Assembly: GCA_001466705.2 (NCBI GenBank) | Contig: LATX02000215.1 | Location: 62,001 to 126,000, forward strand | Length of the DNA stretch: 64,000 nt | Reading direction: 5' to 3' | Origin: Moniliophthora roreri | Lineage: Eukaryota > Basidiomycota > Agaricomycetes > Agaricales > Marasmiaceae | Shown here: positions 31,676-45,602 of the stretch, one piece after another | Position numbering within the stretch: the stretch's first letter is position 1 | How the letters are laid out: every line of letters starts with the position of its first letter | Notes under the pieces: model-generated | Told to the model about the DNA's origin: nothing | The model's database searches: none | What the model saw: the letters and a program-made list of their open reading frames with translations, nothing else | Translations under genes and position numbers: made by a program

Positions 31676-33652
31676 ATGAGTTTGATTTTTCCAAAGATCA
31701 AAGGCAAGCTGCCCTTATGCTCATCAACTTACGCATTATTCTCAAGTATTACTGTCCAGGTTTCCAGATCGTTCAAGAGATTGGCGGTGGAGGCTTTTCG
31801 ACGTAAGTGTGGCTCATGTTGCATGTCGACCGAGTAACCAACCTGCTCGATGCTTCACAGTGTCTACAAGGCCGTGGACGTAGAAAATCACAGAGTTGCT
31901 GCTTGCAAGCACATTCCACTCACGCCGAAAACCACTCCCAAAGCAAGAAAAGATGCAGAGAAAGAGATGCGGATCCACGCACAATTGAAGCATCCAAATG
32001 TACTCGAGTTCTACGACGGTGCAATCTTGGAACCACAGCATGCTCAAAAATATACACCTGGCTACTATTTGCTGATGGAGCTCGCCGCTGGTGGTGACCT
32101 TTTCGACAAAATAGGTGAACACCATTCTCTCTTTAATGTTTAGAATATCTTGTGCTGAACAAATTTGTCTAGCTCCTGACGTCGGTATTTCCGATGAAGT
32201 GGCCCACCTTTATTTCAATCAACTTGTCTGTGGCATGGTGGGTAAAGACCTTCAGTGCCAGAAATCCTATAACCTTTCTTTCATCTTAGCAATTCATTCA
32301 CGACGAAGGCGTCTGCCACCGTGATCTCAAACCAGAAAACCTTCTCCTCGATGCGGCCGGTACTTTGAAAATCTGTGATTTTGGGCTGTCGGCTGTCTAC
32401 AAGTTGAAACAGTCAGGGCAAGTTCGAACGCTCTCTGAACAGTGCGGAAGCCTTCCGTACGCAGCGCCTGAGGTTCGTTTTCGTTCCTTCATTGTCGACA
32501 TTAGTCTGATGATATAGAATAGGTCAATGGCAAAAGAGTATATTCGGGTGAACCAATAGATGTGTGGGGCATGGGCGTCATTCTGTTTACTATGCTTGCA
32601 GGCAGTGAGTATCGAGCGCTCCCTCTCATTCCAGACGTTTGACAATTGAATATTGCCAGATACACCATGGGACGAAGCATCGACGGTAAGCCCTGAATTT
32701 TGCGAATATCTCTCTGGGGCGATATTTGAGCAAGAGCCGTGGAACCGCTTCGGATTCGATGCCCTTAGTAAGTTCTCTTTGCTATATAGTCTATTATCAT
32801 GAGTCAGAACTGATCATGCAAACAGCTTTATTAAGAGGACTACTAGCCATTGATCCCAATGAACGACTGACGATCGCCGAAGCCGGTCGTCATCCCTGGT
32901 GTACGAGGTTCGCTCTTGAATTGTCGTAACAATTCGTCAGATCTAATTTTTCCGATATAGACCAAGCCAACTCGCCCGCCAAAGCGCGGCCGCTCTTGCA
33001 GACAAGCTGACCGAAAATTTGCGAATCAATGGTGATATGGGCTATGCAGCACCTATTCTTTCTGGGCAAATGTGCGTAGCCTTTTTAATTGAGAAATGGT
33101 AACATGTGACGCGCTATCCCTAGGCATGAAGTTGACAAGGATGGAGACCAGGTCATGCATTCTCAATTCACGCAATCGTTAATGCTATTCGTGAGTCGCC
33201 CCCGATATCAATACCCCGAGTGCTCATCCCCGAATGTCACGTCCAGTCCCAGACCCAAGCGGGCGTAAGGTATACCCCGCATTTGACTCGGTTCTATGCC
33301 AAATTGGGCCCGGCGTTACTGTTCCCCATTATCAGCGAGACGCTGACCAATTTTGGAGTGAAGTGCAAGGAGCCCAAGGAACATCCTGAGGGGATGCTAA
33401 AGTTACGTGTTGGAGGGTACGATCGCAGGAAGGAACTTTTCAAAGGTTGGGTGGAAGTAGAGCATTTCCAGGCAAGATCTCATGAGGGTAGCTTTGTGGT
33501 CATGCAACGTGACTGCGTAAGTCCCTTCCTGACGCAATCTGTTTGGCCAAGCTAATGAGCGCTTTCTACAGGGCAACCCGATTTCCTGGAGGCAGCTTTG
33601 GAAAGCGCTGATCCAAAGTCCGGCTATTGAGCCCCATGTATTTAAGAAATAA
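31676..33652 (+). CDS. CHK1: CHK1-type checkpoint serine/threonine kinase
   Basis: Twelve exons. Exon 1 is 31676-31703, followed by an intron with a GC donor (GCAAGC) that ends at 31759. Kinase landmarks in order: GGGGFSTVYKAVD (P-loop), VAACKHIP (catalytic Lys), [12 protein letters not shown] (catalytic loop), [13 protein letters not shown] (DFG), [26 protein letters not shown]. The lobe ends near [20 protein letters not shown]. After an acidic linker the C-terminal part ([20 protein letters not shown], then [20 protein letters not shown]) matches the KA1-like regulatory domain of Chk1. Chk1 acts in the nucleus, phosphorylating targets such as Cdc25 in response to DNA damage or stalled replication. 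All key residues are present and the gene looks functional. Confidence 0.92.
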
Positions 33653-33796
33653 GCGGAAGTTGCCGCTTGGGCTTTCAGATGATCTTATGCATCATATGTG
33701 TACCATTAGCACTACGTAGATTGTATGATACGTACATTCCTATGCACTCCCTGTATATAGAGGTCCTGGATACAACACAGTATAGCTAGCGTGACG

Positions 33797-34773
33797 CTAC
33801 GGATTCCGAACGAAATTCGCGGCAGGCCCCTGCCGCCTCATACTCCCGATATTCACTGCACAGAAGATGTGAAACGGAGGTAACATCAATATAGAATAAC
33901 TTACCAGGTCTCCGTTCCCAACCTCGGGTTTTTGATTTGTTCCCCTTCAAGGAGAGACCCCGATCGAGGAATTTTCGCACCTTTGCAGAAGGCGCCATTG
34001 TTGATGATACCACTGGGAAAGGATCTGCGGATGCAAGGGCCTTGATAGACCGTGAACTGTCATAGAAGATAAGTAACTTTTGGAACAAGGCTGACGAAAT
34101 TTACGCACCCAATTACGACCTCCTTGGGACCTTTGCCGGATCTCTTCCGTCTTTTCGACTGCTTTTGGGGTTTGACCTCTTTTGGTTTTGGCTGTGGTAA
34201 CTTTTTCACCGGTGCAGCTGCGGCTGCCAAAGTAAATATGTGGTCTGGAAGATGTTTTGCTTTTGTTGTTGAGGTCAACGGCGGCTCGTCTAGTTCAATT
34301 CCCCCGAATTCTGATCCATCCGAGGATTCGTCGTCCGCATCTGCCATTTGTTCGTCCTGAGCTTCATCGTCCTCGTCATCCTCTTCGCTGTCCTCTTCGT
34401 CTTCTTCAATTTCATCTTCTTCACTTTCGTCTTCTCCACCTCTGGAATCCATTCCCATCTCTTCTTCAGAATCCTCGTCCTCTTCGTCCTTGGCCTGTTC
34501 CATGGCTCGCAGCATCCGAGCTTCAGCACTATTAACCTCTTCATCCTCTTCTTCATCTTTCCGTCTTCTTTTCTGACTATTCGCCGCCTGTTCCTTCAAT
34601 TTGCGATCCCGTTCCCTGTTTTTCGCTCGTTTCTTTTCGCGTTCCGCAGTTTCGAGTTCTCGGATGGCATCGTCATGCTTTTTGATGTCCTTTTTTGACT
34701 GAGATAGGGTGAAAATTTCCGGGGCATCATCTTCGTCACTAGAAGATAGCTCTGTGTGGATTGGGGGAGCCAT
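33797..34773 (-). CDS. Utp16/Bud21-type SSU processome protein
   Basis: Three exons, 34773-34109, 34056-33905 and 33855-33797, total 876 nt, 291 aa. The protein starts MAPPIHTELSSSDEDDAPEI. A coiled coil (KKHDDAIRELETAEREKKRA) and a very acidic middle with poly-Asp/Glu follow. Then comes a basic stretch (KPQKQSKRRKRSGKGPKEVV) and the C-terminal signature VRKFLDRGLSLKG... ERRPVNIGSMRRQGPAANFV. This C-terminal box is what I know from fungal Utp16/Bud21 proteins, components of the nucleolar U3/SSU processome that matures 18S rRNA. The family name rests mainly on that box. Confidence 0.7.
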
Positions 34774-35871
34774 GGAGGTATTGTGCAAAGTTTTCGCAGC
34801 TGGCGGCAGTCAAGAGCTGCCTTTTCAGGATAAAAAGTTCACACATTCGTTCCTTGCCCTTCCCCCCCACTGTCTTGAATTTTTCGCCTCAGAAAGACCA
34901 TATTGCAGTGAACCACAGCTTGATATTCATCTCAATCGTTGCTCCAGTTCTCACTCGTTTGTACTGGATCCGAGACAACCGATAAAACCGGCTTAGAACC
35001 TGACGCCCACTGTACCCCAAGACTGAGTCTGCCCGAAAGACACTGCCTTCCCGACAACCCAAGATGTAGGCTCACTTTATCCGTTACGCTGATCAGAGGG
35101 AACAGGAACTATGGGTATTGATGGAAGGAATGAAGATCGAGATTCCTTGGTGTTATCATTACAGGGCATGGAGCTGCTGTAGCCGTCCTTCGCAGCAGCT
35201 TCTAGGCTCTGGAAGGTACCAATTTCATTGTGTGAGTCTCCACTCCTTAATCTTGATTTTATTCAGTCCTGCTTGTACACTAGTCCACTCCGGTCTCTCG
35301 TCAAAGTCTGCCCCGGGCGCTCGGAATGCCTTTTACGAGTATGACTCGATTTATCTCCAAATAAATCTTGACGCGCTGTTTCCAAAAGCTATGCAGTTCA
35401 CCCGTTCATCACATCATGACGCGTCGGCCCGTAGATACAATTATCTAGGTCTATCGATCTTTACTCAAGTACCTGGCACGGACCTGCCCAAAGAGGGGAC
35501 GCCGTACGGATTACACGTACGCCGTCGATGAACGTCCTTGGTCCTTGCTGAATATTTTGCGGGCAATCACGGCGCGATCCAGGTTCCGAGGAACCCATCT
35601 CGGCGACTAGACTCTTTCCCGTACGCTTCACTCACCGATGGCTAGGAAGTTAATGTTCGGGAAACACGGATATACTCCACTGCCTGGGCCTTGTTCCATG
35701 TAAGGACAATCCCCTACTGGTGCTGTCCCGATCTCGGGAAGTCCTCGGTCCAGAATCCAGTAAATGAGACCGGGATCTGTGATGGGTCATCCTCAGGTGA
35801 GCGTCATTTCTTATATATGTAGCTACAGTACAGCTCACCTCTTTCTTCTCTCTCACCTATTATTAGCAACC
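34774..35871. other. Intergenic between Utp16-like gene and P450
   Basis: A 137-aa ORF (35118-35531 +) lacks domains I can name. The sequence probably holds the promoters of the divergent Utp16-like and P450 genes. Confidence 0.35.
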
Positions 35872-38525
35872 ATGCTCGACTTTGCGAAGCTAGAAACAAT
35901 TGGCATAACGCGTTCTCTCATCCTGGATCTCTGCATCTATTACATTACCGTTCGGTTCTTCATCTGGGTCGCCAAACCCTTCATCTTCACCTCTCCACTC
36001 AGTCATTTACCAGGCCCTCCACCACAATCTTGGTTCAAAGGTATGCCGTCCCTTTGCTGTCTGATGCTCGCGCTTAGCTTCGTTCTAGGAAACCTGGGTC
36101 AGCTATTCAATGCAAAGGGACTTCCATTCCATCAAAGTCTTGTAGACGACTACGGTGGTATGGTGAAAGTATACGGATTCTTTGGTGTATGCTTCTCCGC
36201 CTCATTCGCAGTATAGCTAATCACATTCCCTCGAAATAGGACGAGCAGTTGTACGTCTCGGATCCCAAGGCGTTACAAAGCATAGTTTTGAAGGATCAAG
36301 ATGCTTATGAAGAAACAGCTGTCTTCATTGAGTTCGTCGTTCAATATTCGATCTTTAAGAAGATGATTGACACCTCGTGTTCGCAATTTAGCTCAAACCG
36401 GGTTGTTTTTGGACCCGGCCTCGTGGCGACTACTGGTAGGTTATCGTTGCTACTAGCTTGGCGTTCAGTAGCTCACAGCTTTGGACTGGTCAGGTGAAGT
36501 TCACAAGCGCCAACGAAAGCTTGTCATGCCTGTATTCTCTGTAGCACAACTGAAAGCTTTGACACCGCTATTTTATGACATTGCGGAAAAGGCACGTAAA
36601 CACTACAGCCTACAGACAACAGCAACTTAATCGCCGCACAGCTGTCAGACGTCTTGTCCCGCGAGTCAAATAGCCAATACCATCACACTGGTAAAAGTGT
36701 ACTTGACATGAACGAATGGATGACCCGTGTCGCCCTGGAATCAGTGGGTCAGGCGGTCCTCAACTACTCTTTTGTGAGTCGAGTGACTTTATTTCACGTC
36801 AGTGTTTGAATGTGCCTACTTAAACTTCCGTCATAGGACCCCCTTAATTCTGCTGCGAACAATCCTTATACAGAAGCCATAAAGGAGTTGATGTACGCAG
36901 TTTGTGGGTTTCTCTGACCGAGTGAGACCTTGCTGACAGAATTATACAGACCAACTTTATTCTCATTGGCTCTTCTCAGACAATTTGCTCCGTTCCTGTC
37001 GCACATTGGGAGTGACTCGTTCAGAAGGAAGGTGGTCGAATGGATGCCGAATCGGACGATACAAAAACTGAAGGTGCGCCCAATTTGACGGCTTCTGCGG
37101 TCTGTTGCTGAATATGACCACCTCTAGGATATATCAGATGTGATGCACAACACGGCGAAAAGTATACTCCAAGAGAGGCGAGAAAACATTCGACGAGAGC
37201 ATGGGAAACCCGACGGTGAAGCTAAAGATATTATAAGCGTTCTGCGTCAGTTCATTTACCGAACACTTCGTATCGCAAATCTAAACTTATGATCTTCTTT
37301 TCATTCAGTCAGGGAAAACGACCGAGCGCCGCTCGAGGAGAAGATGACGGATAAGGAGTTGACTGGTCAGATGACGTGGGTTATACTTCGTTCTCAACGG
37401 AGATGGGCTAATATATGTGTTATTTGCAGAGTGCTGATTTTCGGGGCACAAGACACGACGTCGTCGTGTTTATCGAGGACATTGGACTTGCTGGCAATGA
37501 ACCCGGATATCCAAGCGAAGGTGAGGCGGGTTTGGGGCAACGTGCGCCGGTTCCGTGATTTGACATGATTTGTAGGTCCGCGAGGAGGTTCAGGCAGCCG
37601 TAGCGGGTCAAGATGCTACTGCAAGTTCTCCGCGGCTTGGATATGACGAAATTAGCGCATTGCCCTGGCTCGACGCGGTGCTGAAGGAGACACTCCGCCT
37701 GTATGTTTTCATGACGTCCAAGTCTTGTGGCTGCGGCTGACTAGCTCGTGGTAGATATCCACCAGTTCCATTTGTTCGGCGAACGTAAGTTCCTTTTTAA
37801 TTATGGATGCCTCAATATTTTGAATATCCATCCCTAAATAGAGCAGTCAAAGAGAGGACTCTGTTTTATTCCGTGTCGGATTTAGGTGACTTGGAGTCGG
37901 ACTCCAGTGATACGACCAACTCCGTCACGGTGCCCGTTGGCACGACGTTGTTCGTCAGCATTGCAGGGGCCAATCGCCTCGAGTCGTTATGGGGTGCGGA
38001 TGCGAAAGAGTGGAAGCCAACACGCTGGATGTTGCCAGGCGGGCAAAAAGCAAACCCTGCGGCACGCTTACCGGGGATCTTTGCTGGAACGTGAGTTCCT
38101 ACCTCTCTCTCTTTCTACCTGACGTTGATCTGATGGAACGTTTGTTCATTACAGATTATCGTTTCTAGGGGGAGGCAGGTCGTGTCCGTAAGTGCTCATT
38201 GTGCACAGCATTCCAGCTTGTTTGGAAACTTACGTTACTTGGGCCTCAATTTCTTAGTGGATATAAGTTTGCTTTGATCGAAATGAGTGAGTGTACACGT
38301 GTTGATGAAGTCGTGTTCTCTCGCAGCTGATACTGTTTTGCAGAGATCATTCTCGCGACCCTGCTCATGAGATTCCGTTTTTCAAAGACAGACGATGAAA
38401 TAGTATGGAATCTATCACAGATTATTGCTCCCTCGGTTAGGAGAGAGTTCCACGACAGCGACCGCGTTGTTATTGAAGAAGCGAAAGGGTTACCGCTTGT
38501 GGTGGGACCGGTGTGGAACCGTTGA
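35872..38525 (+). CDS. Cytochrome P450 monooxygenase
   Basis: A multi-exon gene. The N-terminus has a membrane anchor (SLILDLCIYYITVRFFIWV) and the proline hinge LPGPPP. Later features: helix C region VHKRQRKLVMPVF; helix I FGAQDTTSS with the conserved acid-Thr pair; ExxR as KETLRLYPPVPFVRR; the loop KPTRW; and the heme-binding FLGGGRSCPGYKFALIEM. In the last, the Cys ligand and the next Gly are split by an intron after RSCP. The stop is at 38523-38525 (GPVWNR end). All catalytic motifs are intact. P450s of this class are ER-bound and use NADPH-P450 reductase. The substrate cannot be inferred and no cluster of biosynthetic genes is visible nearby. Confidence 0.9.
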
Positions 38526-38906
38526 TGGACAGTGCATAGACAATAGCAGACAACAGCAAATTGCAATAGATACCAATCAATATATGGATTTTCTGCCTCG
38601 TGTTACTGGTAGAACTTTACCGCCTACACGTTTATTGATTGAACAACACGTTTCTGTCTTGTTCTCTACATCCAGCTGTCAAAGAGGTCGTAACCGATCC
38701 TGTAAATGGTCCGTATGGGGTATTCGGAGTTTAAAATTAGCCCTGGGCGTCTAACTGAAAAGCATGACATTGACCCGCCCCGATTGTTCCTTGCACTTTG
38801 ACCCTTACCTTCATCCTTCACCGTCAATCGTAGTGGTGGGACCATGGAGAATTGAGTTGCTGAGGTCCTCTGGGTCCTCCCCTTCTCAATACGTTTGCAC
38901 CTCGCC

Positions 38907-41900
38907 ATGGAGTCAACCGAGGAGCTACAGCAGAACGAAATCACTGCACTGAAATCCATCTACGCCGAAGACTTTATCGAGAAACCACCTCCAAAGGCCT
39001 GGAAGGTCAGCAAAATCCGATTTCGAATACACTTTTGGCTTATTGGCTTTTTAGGGCGCTGCTCGTCTCATCGAGTTCATTATCAATGTCACCCATCCGA
39101 ATCCGGAATACGCGAAGAAGATCTATTTTCACTTACACATAACGTGCGCAGCAGGTCTTATATTCTGCCATTCTACTCTAAAGTTTTATTTGGATAGATT
39201 CCCGAAGACGTACCCTACTCGTCAATCACCAATTTACCATATACAAGAACCTATCGTCGGGCTGAGCAAAAATGATTTATCAAGGCTAGCAGTAGTTCAG
39301 CAGCAAGTAGTCAAGGCCTCTCGGGGCTCGGAAACCGTAATGGAGGTGCGTTATCTTATCGCTTCATATTGAGTCTCTGACTGATGTCTTCTGTGAAAGT
39401 TGGTGACTGCATGCCAGGAATGGCTGGAAGATAATGTAAAGCCTCCTGCAGAAGTACCCGGATCTCTTGCTTTCCAAATGAATCAACGTGCTGAAGACGA
39501 AGAGAAGGCCAGTCTTGTCCCGGGTCCGATTATGATCTATGAAATCTGATATCTTTCGAAAACCAGGCTCGACGACTGAAGGCCGAAGAGGAGGCTTTAA
39601 GAGCAAAGGAGAAGGAAGCCCAGCTTGCCGAGGAACTGCGGATAGCCGAAGATGCACAGAAACAGATACTGGCAAATGAACGGAAAACACGCAGGCGTGC
39701 CCCATCAGATGCTACAACCGTCGTCGTTGGTGATACCCTCACGGAGACTTTTGGCGAGGAGATGGAGATGAATGGCGTTCATTTTAACACCGTGAAGTAC
39801 TACCATCCCAGGAACAGTGCGTGTGATTCTCTTCCACCGATCCCAAACTGATAACGGATGTAGATTGCCTGGGAGTGTCCTACGCAGCAGATCCCATCTG
39901 CGATGACGTTTCGGCTTCTCTACCCCTCGAGCTACATGTTATCACTGTTGATGCCCCTTACTACTCGACAAATCAAGGAAAGAAGAAGCTGAAGCAGGTG
40001 GAAAGCGAAATCCGGCGTGTAACATCTATTCGCCATGAGAACGTTGTCCGAGTCCTTGCCGTCAAGTTGAACACGTCCAAGTCTGGCAATTCAAGCCAAT
40101 TATTCATCTTGTGTGAGCAAGCGCCTGCAATCACACTCCAGGACCTTCTAGCAGATTGTGACTGTCTGCGTGAGGATCGTGTGACGGTGAGTTTCTGTAG
40201 TGAAACCTATTTCACACACATACCAACGCTTCCGTTAGGATTACCTTGGCCAGATACTGTCGGGACTCAATGCCATCCATGCTAGCGAACTCGTACATCG
40301 AGGACTCACTGCCCGAGTCATTGGATTAGCATCTCGCGATTTCCCAGCCAACTCTAAGCGGGTCAAGCTCTTCAAAGTGGCCTTCTATACCCGCCTACTC
40401 GATTTACATAGATCGAATGCGTTCAGGTCGGATATGACGCTCAACCATGATGATCCGCCTATACCAGATGGATGGTAATTACCGGTCTTTTTTGCGCGTT
40501 GCTACGACCAGCTCACCCGCCATACACAGGCTATCAGAAGATGTAGTTAATGAGTCAGCGTTGTTGTATACTCGCTCTCGTGATATCCACGATGTGGGCA
40601 TCATTTTCCTTCAAATGCTTCTAGGCTTGGACATTGTGCAACGGTACTCTGACGTGCATGCAGCGCTGGCGTCTTGTAAGTAAAAGTCGCGCTGGCTTTG
40701 AAATCCTTGCTCATCAGAATCCACAGCATCTATATCACCTTCACTGCAAAGGCATGCCCTCAGTATGCTGCAACCCAACAAGAGAAGCCACGTCGACTGT
40801 CTGACGTTGCTCGCCGATTTGTCCTCCACCGCTATACATCCTCCTAGTCGCAGTCCCGTTATAAGCATGACACGTAAGTGCTTAGTCATATTACGTCGAT
40901 GTGCATTGACTGAATGAGTTACAGCGGGCCCAAAGACCCCCACAGCAATGAATATTGGCAACTCGCCTGAGATCGAGTATTTCCGGCCTGCAATGGCGGC
41001 GAGGCATACCAGTCGGTGGAAGGAAGATTGGGAGGAACTTGAGCTATTGGTTCGTGCTCCTTATTCTTAGATGTATCCATCTATTCACCTAGAATGTTCA
41101 GGGCAAAGGTGCCTTTGGCTCTGTTGTGAAAGCTAAGAATAAGATCGATGGTAGGATATACGCAGGTATGTCGGCTTTATCATACTGAGCAATCAGTTAC
41201 TCATGGGACATCTGCAGTCAAGAAGATTCGACTACGAACTATGAAAGGGGATGCACGTATCTTCCGAGAAGTGAACGCTCTAAGTCGTCTTTCTCACCGA
41301 TTCATCGTGCGATACTATACAACCTGGGTTGAAACATCGGCACAACTTATCGACGGCAACCTCGACGACGACACCGACTCTGACTCTGATTCCGGATTCG
41401 ATGATGATGATGAGGCTACTACAGACGGGCGAACTTCAGTCCCGAGCAGTAGAGAAGTGACGACAAGTCTTGACGATGGGATGCTCTTCAACCTTGACGA
41501 TCTGGACGAACCAAGTGCTTCACGAGGCTCCTTCCCCAGCATTCACTTCGATGGCTCGGCAGATGCAAGAAGGGAGGAAGAAGGCACAGACAGTGGTTCT
41601 GATAGTGACATTGACCAGCGACAATTGGCCAATATGTTCAAACCGGGGACCATGGCTATTCAACTACCACCTTCGCCGACACCGCTCATCCAGCGCACCT
41701 TGTACATTCAGATGGCAAGTGGGCGTTTTTTCTGACGGTTATCGTGGACTGACGACTTCTGTCATGTAGGAGTTTGTCGAACGTCAAACACTGAAAGAGC
41801 GTATCGATGAAGGACTCACTGAGAATGAAGCTTGGAGGCTATTCCAGCAGATCGTTGATGCTCTAGTGCACATGTCTACACTTGGCATTGTGAGTGCAGC

Positions 41901-44900
41901 TTTGACTACTGTTTCCGTCGCTGACGATTATGATTTAGCTTCATCGGGATATCAAACTGACTAACATCTTCATCGGTAAGATATATCACTTTGAGTGCGT
42001 ATCGCTTGGTGCTGACAGCGATTTCTTTAGATGGCAACGGTGACTGCAAAGGTAGCATAACTATCGTCGTATTTGTGAACGGATAATTGACATCATGTAT
42101 AGTTGGTGATTTCGGTCTTGCAACATCCAGTCTTGCAGCAGTCGACCCTTCTGACGTCTCACGCCGAGCTGTGATTCCGAACGGAGAAATGACATTGGGT
42201 GTGTATCCGAACGACTTCCCCACGAACATTTCTCACTTAGGTCTCTAGACGTCGGCACCCGACTATACATTGCCCCGGAGGTTCAGACCAGAAAGCGAGG
42301 GCCCGCAAATCATTCCAAGGCTGATATGTACAGTCTCGGGGTAAGCATCGGCTTTAATGACCTCCTCTTCGCACCTTACCTTGACTTTAGATCGTGTTCT
42401 TTGAGATGAATTTCTTCTTTTCCACTGGCGCGGAACGAATCTTCGTTTTGGAAAGCCTTAGACGGCCCGAGATAATGTTTCCGCCAAGCTGGAACCCCAA
42501 CTTGGTTCGTCAACGACAGAGTCAGTAACTCGTTCTTTGTCCTGACCGAATGTTGACTAAGAATTCGGACATTGTAGTCATCACTTGGTTATTGCAACAT
42601 GAACCCGATGATCGACCAACAGCTCTCGAGCTTTCACAAAGCCCTCTCCTGCCACCAAGACTAGAAGATGAATATTTCAAAGGTGCTTTGCGTATGATGA
42701 GTATGTACCTTCAAATCGATGCCTGTTCCACGTGTGTTCATAATGCCTCTAGCAAAACCGGATTCACCGTATCACCAAGCTGTTCTCACCTCACTATTCA
42801 GTCAAACCCCGCGAACTGCCAGAACTATGCTTTACGACTCCCAAGTTCCGGAGATCATTCCTATCTTTCATTTGGTCCAAGAGCGTCTGGAACACGTTTT
42901 CAGACTCCGTGGTGCAGTGGACACGGAACCGCCTTTGTTGCTCCCAGTCACGGCGGACACGACTAATGATAATCAAGCAACATTTATCGATCGCCATGGA
43001 GATGTTGTTGCTTTGAGTGACAACCTAGTTGTGCCATTTGCTAGGCTGTCTGCACGCCTGAGCAAAGAACGGATCAAACGATATCATATAGGAGACGTAC
43101 ATCGTGCACTGTGAGTCTTATTTCTTCGGGCTTCTTCACGTGTATGTATACTCATTGATTCGTTCAGAACGGCGGCTGGTCATCCCAAGACCAGAAAGAT
43201 GGCAATATTCGACATCATTACTCCAGACCTCTCTACTGGCCCAGTTGCATCAGCAGCTGAGATGTTGGCTGTCGCAAGTGACTTGCTGGACAATTTCCCT
43301 GGTGTTGGCCAGAACCATGTCATCCACATATCTCATACGAGCAGTAAGTCCCTGCCTCTACGGACTACTTCAAATGCTAATGTAGATATTCAGTAATCGC
43401 CCATGCGTTTGCGCGGGTACCTGAAGACAAGCGAAGTGCTATCTTCGACATCCTTCAGAACCACAAGTCGTCAGCCGCACAACGACGAGCAGATCTATTG
43501 AAGAGGCAGCTACCGAGAAGTCTGGTGGACGAACTTGAAGCTCTCTATGATGCAGGTATGTATGTTCCCATGCTCACACCGGCGAAGAAACTGACGTCCT
43601 GGTTGCTACAGACGAAGATATCGACCTAGTCATGCTCCGCCTGGAGAGGGTTAATCCAAACTTGGCTTTGAAGATGCAATCTGCCCTCGATGAAATCAAG
43701 GATACGATCAAATACGCTGCACATCTGGGCGTATCGCGTCCAATCATCTTCCGACCATTAATGGTGGAGAGTCATCGACAGGGTTTCTATCAAGATGGGG
43801 TGCTCATTGAGATTGTGAGACGTACCAAGTGGGCGGATATTCTGGGCCTTGGTGGAAGGTGAGTCTCCAATATCCTTGTATGTTCTGGCCTCGGCTCACA
43901 CATAGGTAGATACGATCACCTCATCTCCCGCTATTCGACTCCAAAGTTGAAGTCTGAACCTGCTATCTATGCCTTTGGGATCCAATTGTCGGTAGACAAG
44001 ATCGTCTGGGGTCTATCTTCCTATCAAGGGTCGAAAAAGTCACCTCTCAGCGAGAAGCAGCCTTTCGGATTCTGGACACCTCGACGGTGCGATGTTTATG
44101 TGGTGTCATATCACGAAGGATGCCTGCAGGAGAGGATGAAGACTGTCTCTCTCCTGTGGCGGAATGGGATCAGCGCGGATTTGATGTATGAGAGTGGTGT
44201 ACCAAAGGTGGATGAGATTCACGATCAATGCCTGAGAGAGGGTATCCTGTAAGTCTGGTTTGGTCTCGTTCTTGCTCGACAGGATACTTACATGATCATT
44301 AACTCATAGGTTCAGCGTGTTTCCACGACCGCAACCTCGACGTGATCAAACCGCGTATAAAGTGAAGAGTATATTAACGGGTGCTGAGTATGATGGTACG
44401 TCGAACGATAACCCAACCTTGTTATTCGTAATGCTAATTCCCTCTATGTAGTGTCAAGTCCGGATCTTGTCTCATGGCTTCAACACGAGATCGCTGAGCA
44501 GAAACGCATCGATTTGACAACCGCTGAAGCACCGCTATTCAGTCATAGGCTTGGAGACTCGACTTCAGGAGCATCCCATCTCGTCAACAACCAGGTTGAT
44601 GTGCAGTCCATTTTATCCCACGACACGAAAAAGCAGAGGAAGCAAGTGAGGCAAATACTCATGGAGAGAGGTGGGTTGACGTTTTTTTTTTCCTGCGAAA
44701 ACACGATTCTGACGACGAGTCATACTAGCCTACGAAATGATTACACAACTGAGAACTGCTTTCCTTCGTCAACCGGGGGGCAGCGGTGCCGGAACAGTCA
44801 ATGGGATCCCCGTTCTTGCGCTCGATATCTCTTCCAGCTTGTTCGAGCTTTTGACCCGAAATGCAAACTGGGTGACAGAGGAAGACTCGTTCAAGGCTCT

Positions 44901-45032
44901 CCAAAGCGAGTTCCCAAACCCGGGTTACGCAACACAAGTCAGGGATGCTGTAGTGCAGAAGAAGCAAGAGGGACATAGCTGGATCATGTTCTTTGCTGTA
45001 AGGGAAGAAAGAGTATGGGTTTTGAAATTGTA
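38907..45032 (+). CDS. GCN2: GCN2-type eIF2-alpha kinase
   Basis: A long multi-exon gene with the full GCN2 order. First an RWD domain (MESTEELQQNEITALKSIYA). Then a charged helix (ARRLKAEEEALRAKEKEAQ) and a pseudokinase-like domain at about 39865-40850 (RHENVVRVLAVKL, LSGLNAIHASELVHRGL, lacking a proper HRD-DFG). The active kinase domain follows, with LLGKGAFGSVVKAKNK, YAVKKIRLR, the acidic insert DDDTDSDSDSGFDDDDEATT typical of eIF2 kinases, LHRDIKLTNIFI, VGDFGLAT and DVGTRLYIAPEV. A histidyl-tRNA-synthetase-like region comes next (MAIFDIITPDL, YDHLISRYSTP) and a C-terminal ribosome/dimer domain ending EERVWVLKL. Gcn2 senses uncharged tRNA and phosphorylates eIF2-alpha. Kinase residues appear intact. 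Confidence 0.93.
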
Positions 45033-45602
45033 ATGCTGGAAATGATTCACTACTTATGATTATGACCGTCCTTTTGTTGTTTCTTATGACTCCCCCCCCC
45101 TCTCCATCTTTTTGTTTTTTTATCTAACATAGCCTCTGGTTCTCTAACAAACAAACACAATACCATGTATCATAGACTCGATATCCCTGTCTCGATTCAA
45201 TACCTACAAATGAATAATGTATTTCAAGCTCTCTTGTCACTGCCTGTCGGATTGTATGGTATAAGAAGGCCCGGCTATGATAGGCATCTACCAATGAAAA
45301 AGTCAGCTTCGAACGGGACAAACACATTCATTCTGCTTCATGCCAATGCTTGTTCCGAGTCATCCACGATTATATCCTTTCTCCGGATCGAATGATTCTG
45401 CTACCTTTATCCATTGCGCCGGGTGTTGCGTTGGCGAAAGCATGAAGCCGAGGAGAAGGAAGACAATGAGGCGGTTGGAGTATGTGGCTAATTTGAGATT
45501 GGTTTGGAAAGATCATGCTGTCTATCGACCGATTGGTTATTGAACTATAGGCAACAAAAGAAAGCGCAAAAAAGAAAAAGAAACCAGAAGGGTAAAATGA
45601 CA

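Noticed and set aside
34257..34698. Plus-strand hydrophobic ORFs (92-116 aa) resembling membrane proteins
   Set aside because: They lie antisense to the acidic repeats of the Utp16-like gene; poly-Asp/Glu codons read as Phe/Leu/Val on the other strand.
35118..35531. 137-aa ORF upstream of the P450
   Set aside because: No domain, no splice support and weak codon structure. Possible fragment, but not claimed.
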